64,000 nucleotides of DNA from Rudaea sp. 3F27F6 (GCF_005503555.1 NZ_SCNG01000004.1:453566-517565), one strand, 5' to 3'. Positions 34,471 through 43,772 are shown, counted from the first letter of the stretch. The notes: generated from the letters alone by a model not told the origin. Numbers and translations: made by a program.

Positions 34471-35226
34471 TTATTTCTTGCCGTTCGCCGCTTGCTCGAT
34501 CATCTTCGCGACCGCTTGCGGCTGCGAAACATAGATCGCGTGGCTGCCGGCAACTTCGGTCACCGCCGCGCCTGCACGCTTGGCCATGCTCCGCTGCGCC
34601 GGCGGCGGAATCATGCGGTCTTGCGTGGTGACCAGATACCAGCTCGGCTTCGACTTCCACGCCGGCACGGTAATCGTGCCACCGAGCGCATTGACGCCCC
34701 ACGGCACCTGCGAGTCGGCCATGAACTTCGCTTCGTCGGTGTTGACGTCGCCGGCGAACGCCGCGGCGAACTTGGCCCGGTCGAGCATCAGGAAGCCGTC
34801 CTGCGGCGGCAGGATCGGCGGCACCGGCGCGCCGGCCGGCGGATTGGCAATCAAAGTCTGCACCGACTCGCCCTGATCGGGGGCGAACGCGGCGATGTAG
34901 ACCAAGCTCTGCACTTTCGGATCGGTGCCGGCCTCGGAAATCACCGCGCCGCCGTAGGAGTGGCCGACGAGCACGACCGGGCCGTCCTGCTGGGCGATGG
35001 CGCGCTTGGTAACAGCGACGTCGTCGGCGAGCGAGGTGGTCGGGTTCTGCACGACGGTGACGTTGTAGCCGTCCTTCTTGAGGATGTTGTAGACCTTCTG
35101 CCAGCCGGAGCCGTCGACGAAGCCGCCGTGGACGAGAACGACGTTCTTCGCCGCGCTGGCGGCATGGGCGGTGGTGCCGACGGACAGGGCGGCGGCGGTG
35201 GCGAGGACCAGGGTTTTCAAGTTCAT
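34471..35226 (-). CDS. Exported alpha/beta hydrolase
   Basis: The 251-residue protein has a signal peptide (MNLKTLVLATAAALSVGTTAHA), VVLVHGGFVDGSGW as oxyanion region, the nucleophile elbow VGHSYGG and the C-terminal acid/His set in TTQDRMIPPPAQ and AGSHAIYVSQP. It resembles the salicylate-esterase / hydroxynitrile-lyase-like group of small hydrolases annotated as 'alpha/beta hydrolase' in many soil bacteria. GGAG precedes the ATG. It is divergent from an HD/LuxR regulator, with a perfect palindrome between, so that regulator probably controls it. Confidence 0.88.
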   Translation of the reverse strand: MNLKTLVLATAAALSVGTTAHAASAAKNVVLVHGGFVDGSGWQKVYNILKKDGYNVTVVQNPTTSLADDVAVTKRAIAQQDGPVVLVGHSYGGAVISEAGTDPKVQSLVYIAAFAPDQGESVQTLIANPPAGAPVPPILPPQDGFLMLDRAKFAAAFAGDVNTDEAKFMADSQVPWGVNALGGTITVPAWKSKPSWYLVTTQDRMIPPPAQRSMAKRAGAAVTEVAGSHAIYVSQPQAVAKMIEQAANGKK

Positions 35227-35328
35227 GGGATTCTCCGAAGATGGGTGGTTGGGCTTGTGCGTCGGTTGGAGGAAGGATTTCGCGATCCGTCCTTGAGGCA
35301 CAGATTGCGCCGCCGCCCCTGCGCGCAC

Positions 35329-35348
35329 CATCGGTCGAACGACCGATG
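35329..35348. promoter_or_regulatory. Palindromic operator candidate
   Basis: CATCGGTC and GACCGATG are perfect 8-base inverted arms around GAAC, located between the divergent hydrolase (start 35226) and the LuxR-type regulator (start 35395). The 20-base size suits a LuxR-type dimer. Confidence 0.55.
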
Positions 35349-35394
35349 ACCGCGCGACCCCGCTGTAACTAGACTCGCCCCTCTTTGGCCGCCT

Positions 35395-36870
35395 ATGCGA
35401 TCTGCCGTGGACATTTCCGAAGTCGCCCTGCTCGATGTGATTCGTTCGCTCGCCTTCGTCGGCGACCTGGCCATGGGTCAGCCCACCGATCATTCTCCGC
35501 GCGCGGCCTGGATGGCCGGGCAACTCGCCAAGACAGCGGGCGCCGATGACGATATATGCCGGCAAAGCACAGCGGTCGCGCTGATGCGCTGGTCGGGCTG
35601 CACGGCCAATGCGCCCGAGTTCGCGCAATTGTTCGGCGACGACGTGGGCGGTCGCAAAGCGCTGCTCGCGATCCAATCCGCGGGCAGTGGGTTTCGCGCG
35701 GGCACCGATCGCAAGGGTTCGGCCTTCCTTTCGCTGTCGCGCATTCACTGCGAGGTGTCGGGCGATATCGGCGTGCAGCTCGGCCTCGACGAAGCGACGC
35801 AGTTCGCACTGCGTCATCTGTTCGAGAGCTATGACGGCACCGGCGCTCCGGGCGGTCTGCGCGGCGAGCAGATTCCCGTTTCGGTCTATCTGGCCTCGCT
35901 TGCCGGCGACCTGGAAATCTTCAACCGCCTCTACGGTCTCGAACAGGCGTGCAAGCTCATCGATCAGCGCGCCGACGTGCTCTATCCGCGCGAACTGGCC
36001 GAGCCGCTGATTGCGCATGCCGCGCAATGGCTCGCGGCGCTCGACGACGATCCGACCTTGTGCGGTCCGTGTTCGCTCGACGCGGCGTTCACCGGGCGCA
36101 CGACGTCACTCGAAATCCTTGCCCACGTCATCGACCTCAAGCTGCCGTGGATGACCGGCTATTCGCGCCAGGTTGCGGAATTGTCGCGCAGCGCAGCGCT
36201 TGTCCTCGGCCTCGACGCGGCGGGCCAGCAGCGCGCCTACCGCGCCGCGCTGATCCACGGCATTGGCCGCGCTTCGGTGCCGAACATGATCTGGAACACG
36301 CCCGGCCGGCTCGCGGCCTCGGCCTGGGAGCGTGCGCGCCTGGTGCCGTACTGGACCGGCCGCGCGGCGCGGCAGATCGGCTCGCTCGCCGACGATGCGG
36401 AAATCGCCTCGTATGCCTACGAACGCCAGGACGGTTCCGGTTATTTCCGCGAAGCGAAGGCGAGGAACATTCCCGTCGAAGGGCGCATCCTCGCTGCCGC
36501 CGCCGCGCTTGCCGCGCTGCGCTGCGAGCGCCCGTGGCGCGACGCGTTCGCGGACAACGCCGCCGAGTCCCTGCTCACAGCCGAAGTCGGCGCGGGACGC
36601 TACGATGCGGAGGTCGTGCATGCGCTACTCGACAGGCATCGCCGCGCACCGGCGCACATTGCGGCGAAACCGGCAGGCGGCCTGCTCAGCGAACGCGAGC
36701 GCGACGTGCTGCGCTGGATCAGCCACGGCGCGAGCAACAAGACCGTGGCGCAGAAACTGTCGATCAGCCCGAGCACCGTGCGCACTCATGTCGAAAGCGT
36801 GTTCCGCAAGCTCGAGTGCTCGACGCGTGCGGCGGCGACGCTGAAGGCGACTCAGCTCGGTTTGCTCTAA
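35395..36870 (+). CDS. HD-domain / LuxR-type transcriptional regulator with degenerate HD
   Basis: The 491-residue protein has an N-terminal module (GQPTDHSPRAAWMA, RWSGCTANAPEFAQLFGDD) shared by HD-LuxR regulators, an HD-GYP-like module at about 245-380 and a LuxR helix-turn-helix at about 428-485 (LLSERERDVLRWISHGASNK, STVRTHVESVFRKLE). In the HD module the usual HD is HG (ALIHGIGRASVPN), the HH-E-x-x-DGSGYP motif reads YAYERQDGSGYF, and so the metal ligands are largely lost. It is probably a ligand sensor rather than a cyclic-di-GMP hydrolase. It likely regulates the divergent hydrolase and perhaps itself via the palindrome at 35329. Confidence 0.83.
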   Translation: MRSAVDISEVALLDVIRSLAFVGDLAMGQPTDHSPRAAWMAGQLAKTAGADDDICRQSTAVALMRWSGCTANAPEFAQLFGDDVGGRKALLAIQSAGSGFRAGTDRKGSAFLSLSRIHCEVSGDIGVQLGLDEATQFALRHLFESYDGTGAPGGLRGEQIPVSVYLASLAGDLEIFNRLYGLEQACKLIDQRADVLYPRELAEPLIAHAAQWLAALDDDPTLCGPCSLDAAFTGRTTSLEILAHVIDLKLPWMTGYSRQVAELSRSAALVLGLDAAGQQRAYRAALIHGIGRASVPNMIWNTPGRLAASAWERARLVPYWTGRAARQIGSLADDAEIASYAYERQDGSGYFREAKARNIPVEGRILAAAAALAALRCERPWRDAFADNAAESLLTAEVGAGRYDAEVVHALLDRHRRAPAHIAAKPAGGLLSERERDVLRWISHGASNKTVAQKLSISPSTVRTHVESVFRKLECSTRAAATLKATQLGLL

Positions 36871-36917
36871 TCCGACTCAGCCAGGAAATCGACGCTCGCT
36901 GCAAAACGATCATGACC

Positions 36918-36945
36918 CTGCACGGGAAAATTCTGTCCTGTGCAG
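36918..36945. terminator. Hairpin between convergent genes (first)
   Basis: CTGCACGGGA pairs with TCCTGTGCAG with one G-U pair. It lies between the stops of the regulator (36870) and the receptor (36995). No T tract is present. Confidence 0.4.
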
Positions 36946-36952
36946 AGTCTTG

Positions 36953-36980
36953 GCGGACGGCTTCGTTTCGCGCCGTCCGC
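36953..36980. terminator. Hairpin between convergent genes (second)
   Basis: GCGGACGGC and GCCGTCCGC pair perfectly around a 10-base loop, 15 bases before the receptor stop side. With the hairpin at 36918 it may stop transcripts from both directions. Confidence 0.4.
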
Positions 36981-36994
36981 GCCGCCGACTTGCC

Positions 36995-39763
36995 TCAGCC
37001 TGCGCCCTTGCCGGCGAGGTGGAAATCGAACTGTAGCCACCACTGGCGGCCGTAGGCGTTGTACCAGCCCGACGAATAATTCGGCCAGCCCGCGCTCTTG
37101 TCGACCGGAATCGAGTTGGTCAGGTTGTTGACGATAAAGCTCACGCGCAGGCCGGTATCGAACTCGTAGCCGACGCTGCCGTTGTACTGCGTATAGGCGC
37201 CGCGCAGGCCGGAATAGTCGTTGAGCGGAATGCGCCCCCAGCGCGTGCCGTTGAGCGCGGCGCTCCACGGACCGAGGTTGAAGCTGACGCCGGCATTGAC
37301 CTTGGTGCGCCAGTCGCTCTGGCGCGAGAGGTCGTTGAGATAGTCGCGCACCGGATCGCCCGGGAACTGCTGATAGGTGTGCTTGAGCACGTGCGTATAA
37401 CCGGCGTGGAAGCGATAGTTGCCCCAGCGGTCGGTGTCGAGACGCGCGTTCGCGCTCAAGTCGATGCCCTGGGTGATCTCACTCGCCGCATTGACCGGCG
37501 CGAGCGTGATGTTGGTCACCTGGTTCGGCAGCACCGGCGCCGTCGGTGGATTGCGCTGCACGCGCGCGAATGCGTCGCGGCATAGCGCCGAATTCACATC
37601 GACCGGGGTGCCCGATTCGGTCTTGCCGAGGCGGCAGTCGGCCTCGGTGCGCAGGATCTGCGTTTCGTCGAGGCTGGTGACTTCATCGCTGATGCGGATG
37701 CGGTAGTAGTCCGCACTGAAGTCGAGGTCGTTGCGCGGCGAGAAGACGAAGCCGTAGGTGAACGACTTGCCGCGCTCGGGCTTGAGATCGAGGCTGCCCG
37801 ACTGGTTGAAGTTCATGTTGTAGCTGTTGTCGCAGCTCGACACCGGCTGCGGCGGATCGGCCGTGCGGCACTGGTAGACGTCGGTGACGTTCGGCAGATA
37901 GCCGGTCGTGTTCTTCGCGAACAGATAGTTCATGTCGGGTGCGCGGAACGAGGTCGCGTAGGTCGCGCGCGCGAGCAGGCTGTCGAACGGCCGGTATTCG
38001 AGACCGAGGTTGTAGGTGTCCTTGCCGACCTTGCGGCCGCCGTAGCGGTACTGGTCGTAGCGCGCCGCCGCAGTCAGGGTGAGCTGGGAGAGCAGCGGCA
38101 CGTTCGCTTCGACGCCGCCGGCGTAGCGGTTGCGCACGCCGTGGTCGATCGACGCCGCGCTCTGGCCCCAGATCAGACCCTGGTTGATGCGCGGATCGGG
38201 ACGGTTGGTATAGCCCTGGCGACCCGCTTCGAGCACGCCGGCGAGGCCGAGCGGCCCGGCCGGCAGGTCGAACGGACTACCGTTGACCGAGAACGTCGCG
38301 CCTTCGGTCCAAGCGTCGTCGCGTTCGAGCGTGCGCGTGGAAATCGAGCGGAACTGGCTCGGCGTCAGCGCCGTGATCAGGCGCGTCGGATCGGCGTTGT
38401 AGCTCGGGTAGGTCACGCCGTTGTAGTCGTGCGTGCCGGTCGGCGCACCGAGGAAGAACGCATCGACGTTCGGCGTGAACGCAAAGCGGCCCTGGTTGCT
38501 GACGTATTCGGAGCGGTTGAGGTTCGCCTCGTAATGCCAGTCGGACGCGCCGAACGTGCCCTTGATGCCGAGGGTGATGTCCGAGCTGTGCTGGAGGAAG
38601 GTGCGCGCGCTCTGTTCGGTGCCGCCGATCTCTTCGGGCGCGAGGATGCGCGTCCAGTTTTCCAGGCGGCCGGTCGCATCGTTCCAGAACGACGGAATCG
38701 ACCAGTTCGGCGAGCGCACGACGGTGGCGACATTGGAGAAGCTGTAGAGGAAATCGCCGTAGAGTTCGGTCGTGTCGTTGAGCGTGTACTTGAGGCTCGC
38801 ATACGCGTCGGCGAGCTGCTGGCGCGTCTGGATCGTGCGGAAGCTGTAGTAGCGGTCGCTGCTGCAATAGGGGCCGTACTTCGGACTCGTGAACGTGGTC
38901 ATGCTGCCGTCCATCAGTCCCGACACCGCGCCGCAGCCGGCGCCCGGGAGGCTGTAGTACTTGCGCGAGACCGGGTCGCGGTAGCCGATCAGCGCGCCCG
39001 GCAGAGTACCCGGCGCTGCGTAGCGCGAGTACGTGTCGGTCAGGTCGCGGTCGCCGTAGAAAATCGGATCGCGATTGGTCAGCTCGAGTGCGAACACGCC
39101 GGAGAACGCGCCCCAACTGTGGCCGCCGATGAACTGCACGCGCTGGTTGTCGCCGCCGCCCTGCTGGGTGCCGCCGACGCGCACCGACACATCCGCGCCG
39201 TCGTACTCGCGCTTGAGCACGATGTTGACGACGCCCGCGATCGCGTCGGAACCGTAGACGGCCGAGGCGCTGCCGCTGAGGATTTCGATGCGGTCGATCA
39301 TCACCGTCGGAATATTGGCAAGATCGACCGCGCCGACCGAGCCGTTGTACGCGACCGGATAATCGGCGACGCGATGGCCGTTGATCAGGGTCAGCGTGTG
39401 GTTCGGTCCGAGGCCGCGCAGGTTGATCACGTTCGCGGCCGGCGTGAAGGTGCTGCCGAAATCCTCGCCCTGCACCGAACCGGTGTTCTGGCTGATCTGG
39501 GTCAGTACGTCGAACGCGTTGCGGAAGCCGCCCTTGTCGATGTCGGCTCCCTTGATCACGGTGACCGGTGCCGGGCCTTCGACCTGCGCGCGCGGAATGC
39601 GCGAGCCGGTCACAGTGATCTGTTCGAGCTGGTTCGCGCTGGCTGCGGCGTCCGTGCCGGGCGTTTCATTCTGCGCGAACAGAGGCAATGGCAGCAGTGC
39701 GATCATCAAAACCGCGTACGCCGCATGCCGGCACAGCGGCGACGTGGTGTTTGCGTACTTCAA
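36995..39763 (-). CDS. TonB-dependent outer-membrane receptor, complete
   Basis: I chose the TTG at 39763, preceded by GGGAG; it gives a signal peptide (KYANTTSPLCRHAAYAVLMI then ALLPLPLFAQ). The 922-residue protein has a TonB-box-like region and plug domain (EQITVTGSRIPRA, VINLRGLGPNHTLTLINGHR, IDRIEILSGSASAVYGSDAI) and a long beta-barrel. These receptors take up iron chelates, vitamin B12 or sugars/peptides; loops do not identify the ligand. Paired cysteines occur in several loops. The C-terminus extends past the last strand by GKGAG, so it does not end in Phe. A DUF885 enzyme operon lies upstream on the same strand. Confidence 0.9.
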   Translation of the reverse strand: MKYANTTSPLCRHAAYAVLMIALLPLPLFAQNETPGTDAAASANQLEQITVTGSRIPRAQVEGPAPVTVIKGADIDKGGFRNAFDVLTQISQNTGSVQGEDFGSTFTPAANVINLRGLGPNHTLTLINGHRVADYPVAYNGSVGAVDLANIPTVMIDRIEILSGSASAVYGSDAIAGVVNIVLKREYDGADVSVRVGGTQQGGGDNQRVQFIGGHSWGAFSGVFALELTNRDPIFYGDRDLTDTYSRYAAPGTLPGALIGYRDPVSRKYYSLPGAGCGAVSGLMDGSMTTFTSPKYGPYCSSDRYYSFRTIQTRQQLADAYASLKYTLNDTTELYGDFLYSFSNVATVVRSPNWSIPSFWNDATGRLENWTRILAPEEIGGTEQSARTFLQHSSDITLGIKGTFGASDWHYEANLNRSEYVSNQGRFAFTPNVDAFFLGAPTGTHDYNGVTYPSYNADPTRLITALTPSQFRSISTRTLERDDAWTEGATFSVNGSPFDLPAGPLGLAGVLEAGRQGYTNRPDPRINQGLIWGQSAASIDHGVRNRYAGGVEANVPLLSQLTLTAAARYDQYRYGGRKVGKDTYNLGLEYRPFDSLLARATYATSFRAPDMNYLFAKNTTGYLPNVTDVYQCRTADPPQPVSSCDNSYNMNFNQSGSLDLKPERGKSFTYGFVFSPRNDLDFSADYYRIRISDEVTSLDETQILRTEADCRLGKTESGTPVDVNSALCRDAFARVQRNPPTAPVLPNQVTNITLAPVNAASEITQGIDLSANARLDTDRWGNYRFHAGYTHVLKHTYQQFPGDPVRDYLNDLSRQSDWRTKVNAGVSFNLGPWSAALNGTRWGRIPLNDYSGLRGAYTQYNGSVGYEFDTGLRVSFIVNNLTNSIPVDKSAGWPNYSSGWYNAYGRQWWLQFDFHLAGKGAG

Positions 39764-39927
39764 CTTCTTTCTCCCGAATCGATGACGAATCCTTTTGCCG
39801 CGGCGCAGCAAATGGAGCGGGAGAATAACGATTCCGACGCGCCGCGATCAGGCGCGTTCGGTATATGAATATGCGCATAAAGCGCGCACCGCGGCGACGA
39901 GTCGCACGCGGTGTGCGCAAGTTCGCA

Positions 39928-41661
39928 CTACTTGGCTTTGGCCGCGGCGATATACGCGTCGATATGCTGTTCGAGCACCGGCAGCGGCACTGAACCGATT
40001 TCGAGCACGGCGTCATGGAACGTGCGGATGTCGAACTTCGTGCCGAGTTCTTTCTCCGCACGCGCGCGCAGTTCGACGATCTTGAGTTCACCGAGCTTGT
40101 AGCTCAGCGCCTGGCCGGGCCACGAGATGTAGCGATCGACCTCGGTCTCGACTTCGTGCTGCGACAGCGCGGCATGACCGGCGAGATAGTCGATCGCTTG
40201 CTGCCGCGTCCAGCCCTTGTGATGGATGCCGGTATCGATGACCAGGCGCGCGGCGCGCCACATCTCGTAGGTCTCGCGGCCGAAATCGTCGTACGCCGTC
40301 TGATAGATGCCCATCTCCTTGCCGAGCTTCTCGCAATACAACGCCCAGCCTTCGCCGTAAGCGGAAATGTAGCTGTGCGTGCGGAAGTCCGGCTGTGCTT
40401 TCGCTTCGAGAGTCAGCGCGCCCTGCAGCGAATGGCCTGGCGACGACTCGTGCAGAGTCAGTGCAGTCAGGTTGTACAGCGGGCGCGAAGGCAAGTCGTA
40501 GGTGTTGACCCAATACGTGCGCGCGCCGCCGCGGCCCGCAGTCCAGAACGGCGCGAGCGCGGCCGGCACCGGTTCGATGCCGAAGCGTCCGCGCGGCAGG
40601 GTCTTTACGTAGTCGCCGATCTTGGCGTCGACGCGCTTGGCGATCCATGCGGCGTGCATGAGCAGTTCTTCCGGCGTCTTCGCATAGAACTGCGGATCGG
40701 TGCGCAGGAATTTGAGGAAGGCCGGGAAATCGCCCTTGAATCCGGTCGCCTGCATGGTCGTCTGCATCTCGGCGTCGATGCGCGCGACTTCCTTCAGGCC
40801 GATCTCGTGGATCGCTTCGGGATCGAGATCGAGCGTCGTGTATTCCTTGATCTGCTGGCGATAGTAGGCGTTGCCGTCGGGCATCGCTTCGGCCGCGAGT
40901 GTCGTGCGCGCCTTCGGTACGTATTCCTCGCGGAAGAATTTGAGCAGCTTCGCGTAAGAAGGAATGACTTTTTCGCGGATCGCCTTGACTGCGTCGGCGC
41001 GCAGCGCGGCTTGTTCGTCGGCCGGGATCGTCGTCGGCAGTTTCTTGAACGGCTTGTAGAAATCGCTGTCTTCGGGTTTATCGATCTTGGCAAAAGTCGA
41101 AATGGACACATCGCGGCCGTCGAGTACGGCGCGCGGCACCGAGAAGCCGCGCTTCAATCCGGCGTGCATGTTCGCGATCTCTTCGTCGAAATAGCGCGGA
41201 ACGTCGTTGAGGCGGGCGACGTAGGCGCGCGCGGCGGCCGGATCTTTGAGCGGCCGGTCGGCCATAAAGCGCAGATTGGTCCAGAACTGCGTGTCGCTGT
41301 TGAGCGGCATCTCGTAGTCGCGGAAACGCAGGCCGGCGGCGAGGTTTTCGATCTGCGGCTTGTAGATTGCGTAGTTGACGCGGTTTTCCGGCGAAAGCTC
41401 CTCGGGCTTGAGCGCGGCTAGTTTCTTCAGCACGTCGTCCCAGTAGGCGAGCCGCGCGGTCTGCGCTTTCGCATCGACGGCCGGCAGGCGATTGTCCTTG
41501 TCGCCCGCTTCGCGATCCTCGTCGTCCAGCCCCGGGAACTGCTGCTGGCGCCAGGCCCATTCGGCCTTGTACAACTGCTCGAACTGGCGGTCCGCGGTTT
41601 CGGCATGCGCGGCGCCGACGAGAGCCGCGGCGAGAAGAACGAAGAGGGGGAGTTTTTTCAT
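39928..41661 (-). CDS. DUF885 family protein, probable exported peptidase
   Basis: The ATG at 41661 gives a signal peptide (MKKLPLFVLLAAALVGAAHA) and overlaps the TfoX-like stop (ATGA). The 577-residue DUF885 protein contains LHESSPGHSLQGAL, an HExxxGH zinc-type motif, and SAYGEGWALYCEKLG further on, which together resemble metallopeptidases. Members are thought to be carboxypeptidase-like, but substrates are unclear. Its position directly after a TfoX-like and a WYL regulator gene in a run of four-base overlaps ties it to their expression. Confidence 0.87.
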   Translation of the reverse strand: MKKLPLFVLLAAALVGAAHAETADRQFEQLYKAEWAWRQQQFPGLDDEDREAGDKDNRLPAVDAKAQTARLAYWDDVLKKLAALKPEELSPENRVNYAIYKPQIENLAAGLRFRDYEMPLNSDTQFWTNLRFMADRPLKDPAAARAYVARLNDVPRYFDEEIANMHAGLKRGFSVPRAVLDGRDVSISTFAKIDKPEDSDFYKPFKKLPTTIPADEQAALRADAVKAIREKVIPSYAKLLKFFREEYVPKARTTLAAEAMPDGNAYYRQQIKEYTTLDLDPEAIHEIGLKEVARIDAEMQTTMQATGFKGDFPAFLKFLRTDPQFYAKTPEELLMHAAWIAKRVDAKIGDYVKTLPRGRFGIEPVPAALAPFWTAGRGGARTYWVNTYDLPSRPLYNLTALTLHESSPGHSLQGALTLEAKAQPDFRTHSYISAYGEGWALYCEKLGKEMGIYQTAYDDFGRETYEMWRAARLVIDTGIHHKGWTRQQAIDYLAGHAALSQHEVETEVDRYISWPGQALSYKLGELKIVELRARAEKELGTKFDIRTFHDAVLEIGSVPLPVLEQHIDAYIAAAKAK

Positions 41662-42026
41662 CGCGATGTGCTCTTTTTCGGTGCGGTTTTTTTCTTTTTC
41701 GGCGGCTTCGGCAGCGGCAGCTGCAACTGCGCCGTGGTGATCGCGATCAGCCGTGACAGCCACTCACGCTCGTCCCATTTTTCCTCGGCGACAAGATACC
41801 AAGGTTTGGCCTGCGGATACGGCGATACCGCCTCGACCTCGCCGAGGAATTCGCGGCCGGCCTCGGTCGGCTTGACGAACAGGCGGTCGTCGCAGATCAA
41901 GGCGACGAGCCTGCCGTCGCAGTAAAGGCCGTACTCGCCGAACATCTTGCGCGCGGACACGCTGCCCGCGGCGGCGATCTGCTCAAGCACGAAATCGACA
42001 TTGCGCTGCGATGAAGACACGGTCAT
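41658..42026 (-). CDS. TfoX N-terminal domain protein
   Basis: The 122-residue protein contains the TfoX N-terminal domain (FVLEQIAAAGSVSARKMFGE, YGLYCDGRLVALICDDRLFVK) and a basic tail rich in Lys and Pro (LPKPPKKKKTAPKKSTSR). TfoX regulates competence in some gammaproteobacteria, but stand-alone N-terminal domains have no settled role. The start at 42026 overlaps the WYL regulator stop, and its stop overlaps the DUF885 start, so it is translationally coupled to both. Confidence 0.85.
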   Translation of the reverse strand: MTVSSSQRNVDFVLEQIAAAGSVSARKMFGEYGLYCDGRLVALICDDRLFVKPTEAGREFLGEVEAVSPYPQAKPWYLVAEEKWDEREWLSRLIAITTAQLQLPLPKPPKKKKTAPKKSTSR

Positions 42027-42721
42027 TCCCTCGCGCTTTCGTCGGCGCTGGCCGCGCGCATATACGCTTCGAGGCCGCGCTCGGCGGTTTCGACGAAGAC
42101 CTCGCCGGTCACCTCGAATGCGGCGATGCGGTCGGGGCGGAAGTTGCGGAAATCGTTGCGCAGACGGCACCAGGCACCGAGCGTCCAGGCGCCGCCCCAA
42201 AACGCGAGGCAGAGCGGCTCGACCTCGCGCGCGCTCGTGCGCGCCGCCGCGTCGGCATAGTCGAGGCGCAATACGCGATGCTCGACCACCGCTTCATGCA
42301 GCCGGTCGATCACGCTCGCACGCTCCATGCGTTCGCGCCAGGTCGGGGCGAAGATGCGCGAGCGCTCGCTGCGCTGACGCAGTTCCTGCGGCAGCACCGC
42401 TTCGATCTTGAGCAGCGCGGCCTGCGCACCCTTGGCCAAGCGCGCGCCGGCGAACGCGCGCACGAAGCGCGTGCCGACGACGAGGGATTCGAGTTCGTCC
42501 GCAGTGAACATCAGCGGCGGAATGTCCGCGCCCTTGCGCAGCACGTAACCGACGCCGGCCTCGCCCTCGATCGGCACGCCCGAGGTCTGCAGATCGACCA
42601 CGTCACGATAGACGGTGCGCAGCGAAACGCCGAGCGTGTCGGCCAGGCGCCGCGCGGGCAGCGCCGTGCGCCGTCCGCGCAAAGCATGGATGATGAGGAA
42701 CAGGCGGTCGGCGCGGCGCAT
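42023..42721 (-). CDS. HTH-WYL transcriptional regulator (YafY-like)
   Basis: The 232-residue protein has an N-terminal winged helix (RRADRLFLIIHALRGRRTAL, LADTLGVSLRTVYRDVVDL) and a WYL-type domain (IDRLHEAVVEHRVLRLDY, REVEPLCLAFWGGAWTLGAW). WYL domains sense nucleic acids or small ligands. It is the first gene of a three-gene overlapping operon with TfoX-N and DUF885, a common arrangement for autoregulators. Confidence 0.88.
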   Translation of the reverse strand: MRRADRLFLIIHALRGRRTALPARRLADTLGVSLRTVYRDVVDLQTSGVPIEGEAGVGYVLRKGADIPPLMFTADELESLVVGTRFVRAFAGARLAKGAQAALLKIEAVLPQELRQRSERSRIFAPTWRERMERASVIDRLHEAVVEHRVLRLDYADAAARTSAREVEPLCLAFWGGAWTLGAWCRLRNDFRNFRPDRIAAFEVTGEVFVETAERGLEAYMRAASADESARE

Positions 42722-42819
42722 CCGGACATTGTTTCCGCTCCGCGCACATTCGTCCAGCGGCGACTAAGCGGAATCGGTGAGATAGCCGGATGGATGAGCA
42801 TGATCGCCTGCGCCGCCTG

Positions 42820-43401
42820 CTAGATCCTGGTCATGCGCATATGCCAGTTCGTTTCCCAGGTCTTACCTTCGTCGATGGAAAACGCCTGCTGCCAATGCGC
42901 CGAGGTTGGCGTGATGTCGGACCAGATGAAACGCGCGAGCACCGGCCTGCTCTGGTGCTCGGCACGGCCGTAGAAGCGGCCGACGCCGTCCTCGAAATGA
43001 CCGACGACGGGCGGTTCGAGCGCGCCGGTATGGCTCGACGCCCAGTAGATACTCCACTGCTTCTTTTCGCGGTCGAACAGGCGCAGTGTCATGCCGCGGA
43101 GTCCGCCGTTCCATTCGGTGACGAATTCGTCGGCGTTGGCGTAGCCGCCGAGCATCGAACGGCAGTCGTTGGTCGCTTCGAACTTTTCCCAGTCGTCGCT
43201 GCCGGCGAGGCGTTCTTTCAGGCGCTCGTTGCGCACGAGGAAGCGTCCCAACAGGAAGTCGAAATCGTGCGGTACATCAGATGCGGAGGACGACATCGGG
43301 AAAGATTTCCTTTCGCTGGCGTGGGCGGGTAGACGGGCGGTCAAGGCCAGCGCTGCGAAAGCGGCGCCGGCCTCGATCCATTGCCGGCGTGCCGGCTTCA
43401 C
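42820..43401 (-). CDS. DUF1579-like protein with N-terminal export signal
   Basis: GTG at 43401 overlaps the VOC gene stop (GTGA), which supports this start over the Met 35 codons later. The first 28 residues (PARRQWIEAGAAFAALALTA to PAHA) resemble a twin-arginine signal. The remaining part begins SDVPHDFDFLLGRF and continues LRLFDREKKQWSIYWASSHTG, GHFEDGVGRFYG and WSDITPTSAHWQQAFS, like DUF1579 proteins of about 160 residues. No function is established. It seems coupled to the VOC protein. Confidence 0.65.
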   Translation of the reverse strand: MKPARRQWIEAGAAFAALALTARLPAHASERKSFPMSSSASDVPHDFDFLLGRFLVRNERLKERLAGSDDWEKFEATNDCRSMLGGYANADEFVTEWNGGLRGMTLRLFDREKKQWSIYWASSHTGALEPPVVGHFEDGVGRFYGRAEHQSRPVLARFIWSDITPTSAHWQQAFSIDEGKTWETNWHMRMTRI

Positions 43402-43772
43402 TGACGCGAGAACAGGCCGACCCGGTTGCCTTCGCTGTCGATAAACTGGGCGAAGTAGCCGATGCCGTCGGGCAGCTCGGTGCGCGGCACGATCGTGTCG
43501 CCGCCTTGCTCGTGCACGCGCGCGAGCACGACGCGCAGGTCGTCGACATTGAGGTAGACCGTACTGCCGAACACCGAGGGTTCGATCTGCTCGTGCTGGA
43601 TCAGCGCGCCGCTCGAATTCGGCTCACCGCCGTACGGGAATATGGCCATTTCGCCGCCACCCATGTTTTCGCGCTTGAGCTGCACGCCGAGGATGGCCTC
43701 GTAGAATTTCTGCGCGCGATCGAGGCGACTGGCGGGGATTTCGAACCAGGCTGGAACATTGGCTTGTAGCAT
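43398..43772 (-). CDS. VOC family (glyoxalase/bleomycin-resistance fold) protein
   Basis: The 124-residue protein is a single VOC unit: FEIPASRLDRAQKFYEAILG, LIQHEQIEPSVFGSTVYLNV, GGDTIVPRTELPDGIGYFAQ and IDSEGNRVGLFSRQ. It will form a dimer with a metal or substrate site between beta-alpha-beta-beta-beta units; the reaction is unknown. It overlaps the DUF1579-like gene by four bases and lies 31 bases after the GFA gene. Confidence 0.86.
   Translation of the reverse strand: MLQANVPAWFEIPASRLDRAQKFYEAILGVQLKRENMGGGEMAIFPYGGEPNSSGALIQHEQIEPSVFGSTVYLNVDDLRVVLARVHEQGGDTIVPRTELPDGIGYFAQFIDSEGNRVGLFSRQ

Noticed and set aside
38141..39868. 575-codon plus-strand frame opposite the second TonB receptor
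   Set aside because: Antisense to a gene with full plug and barrel signatures; no recognisable motif.
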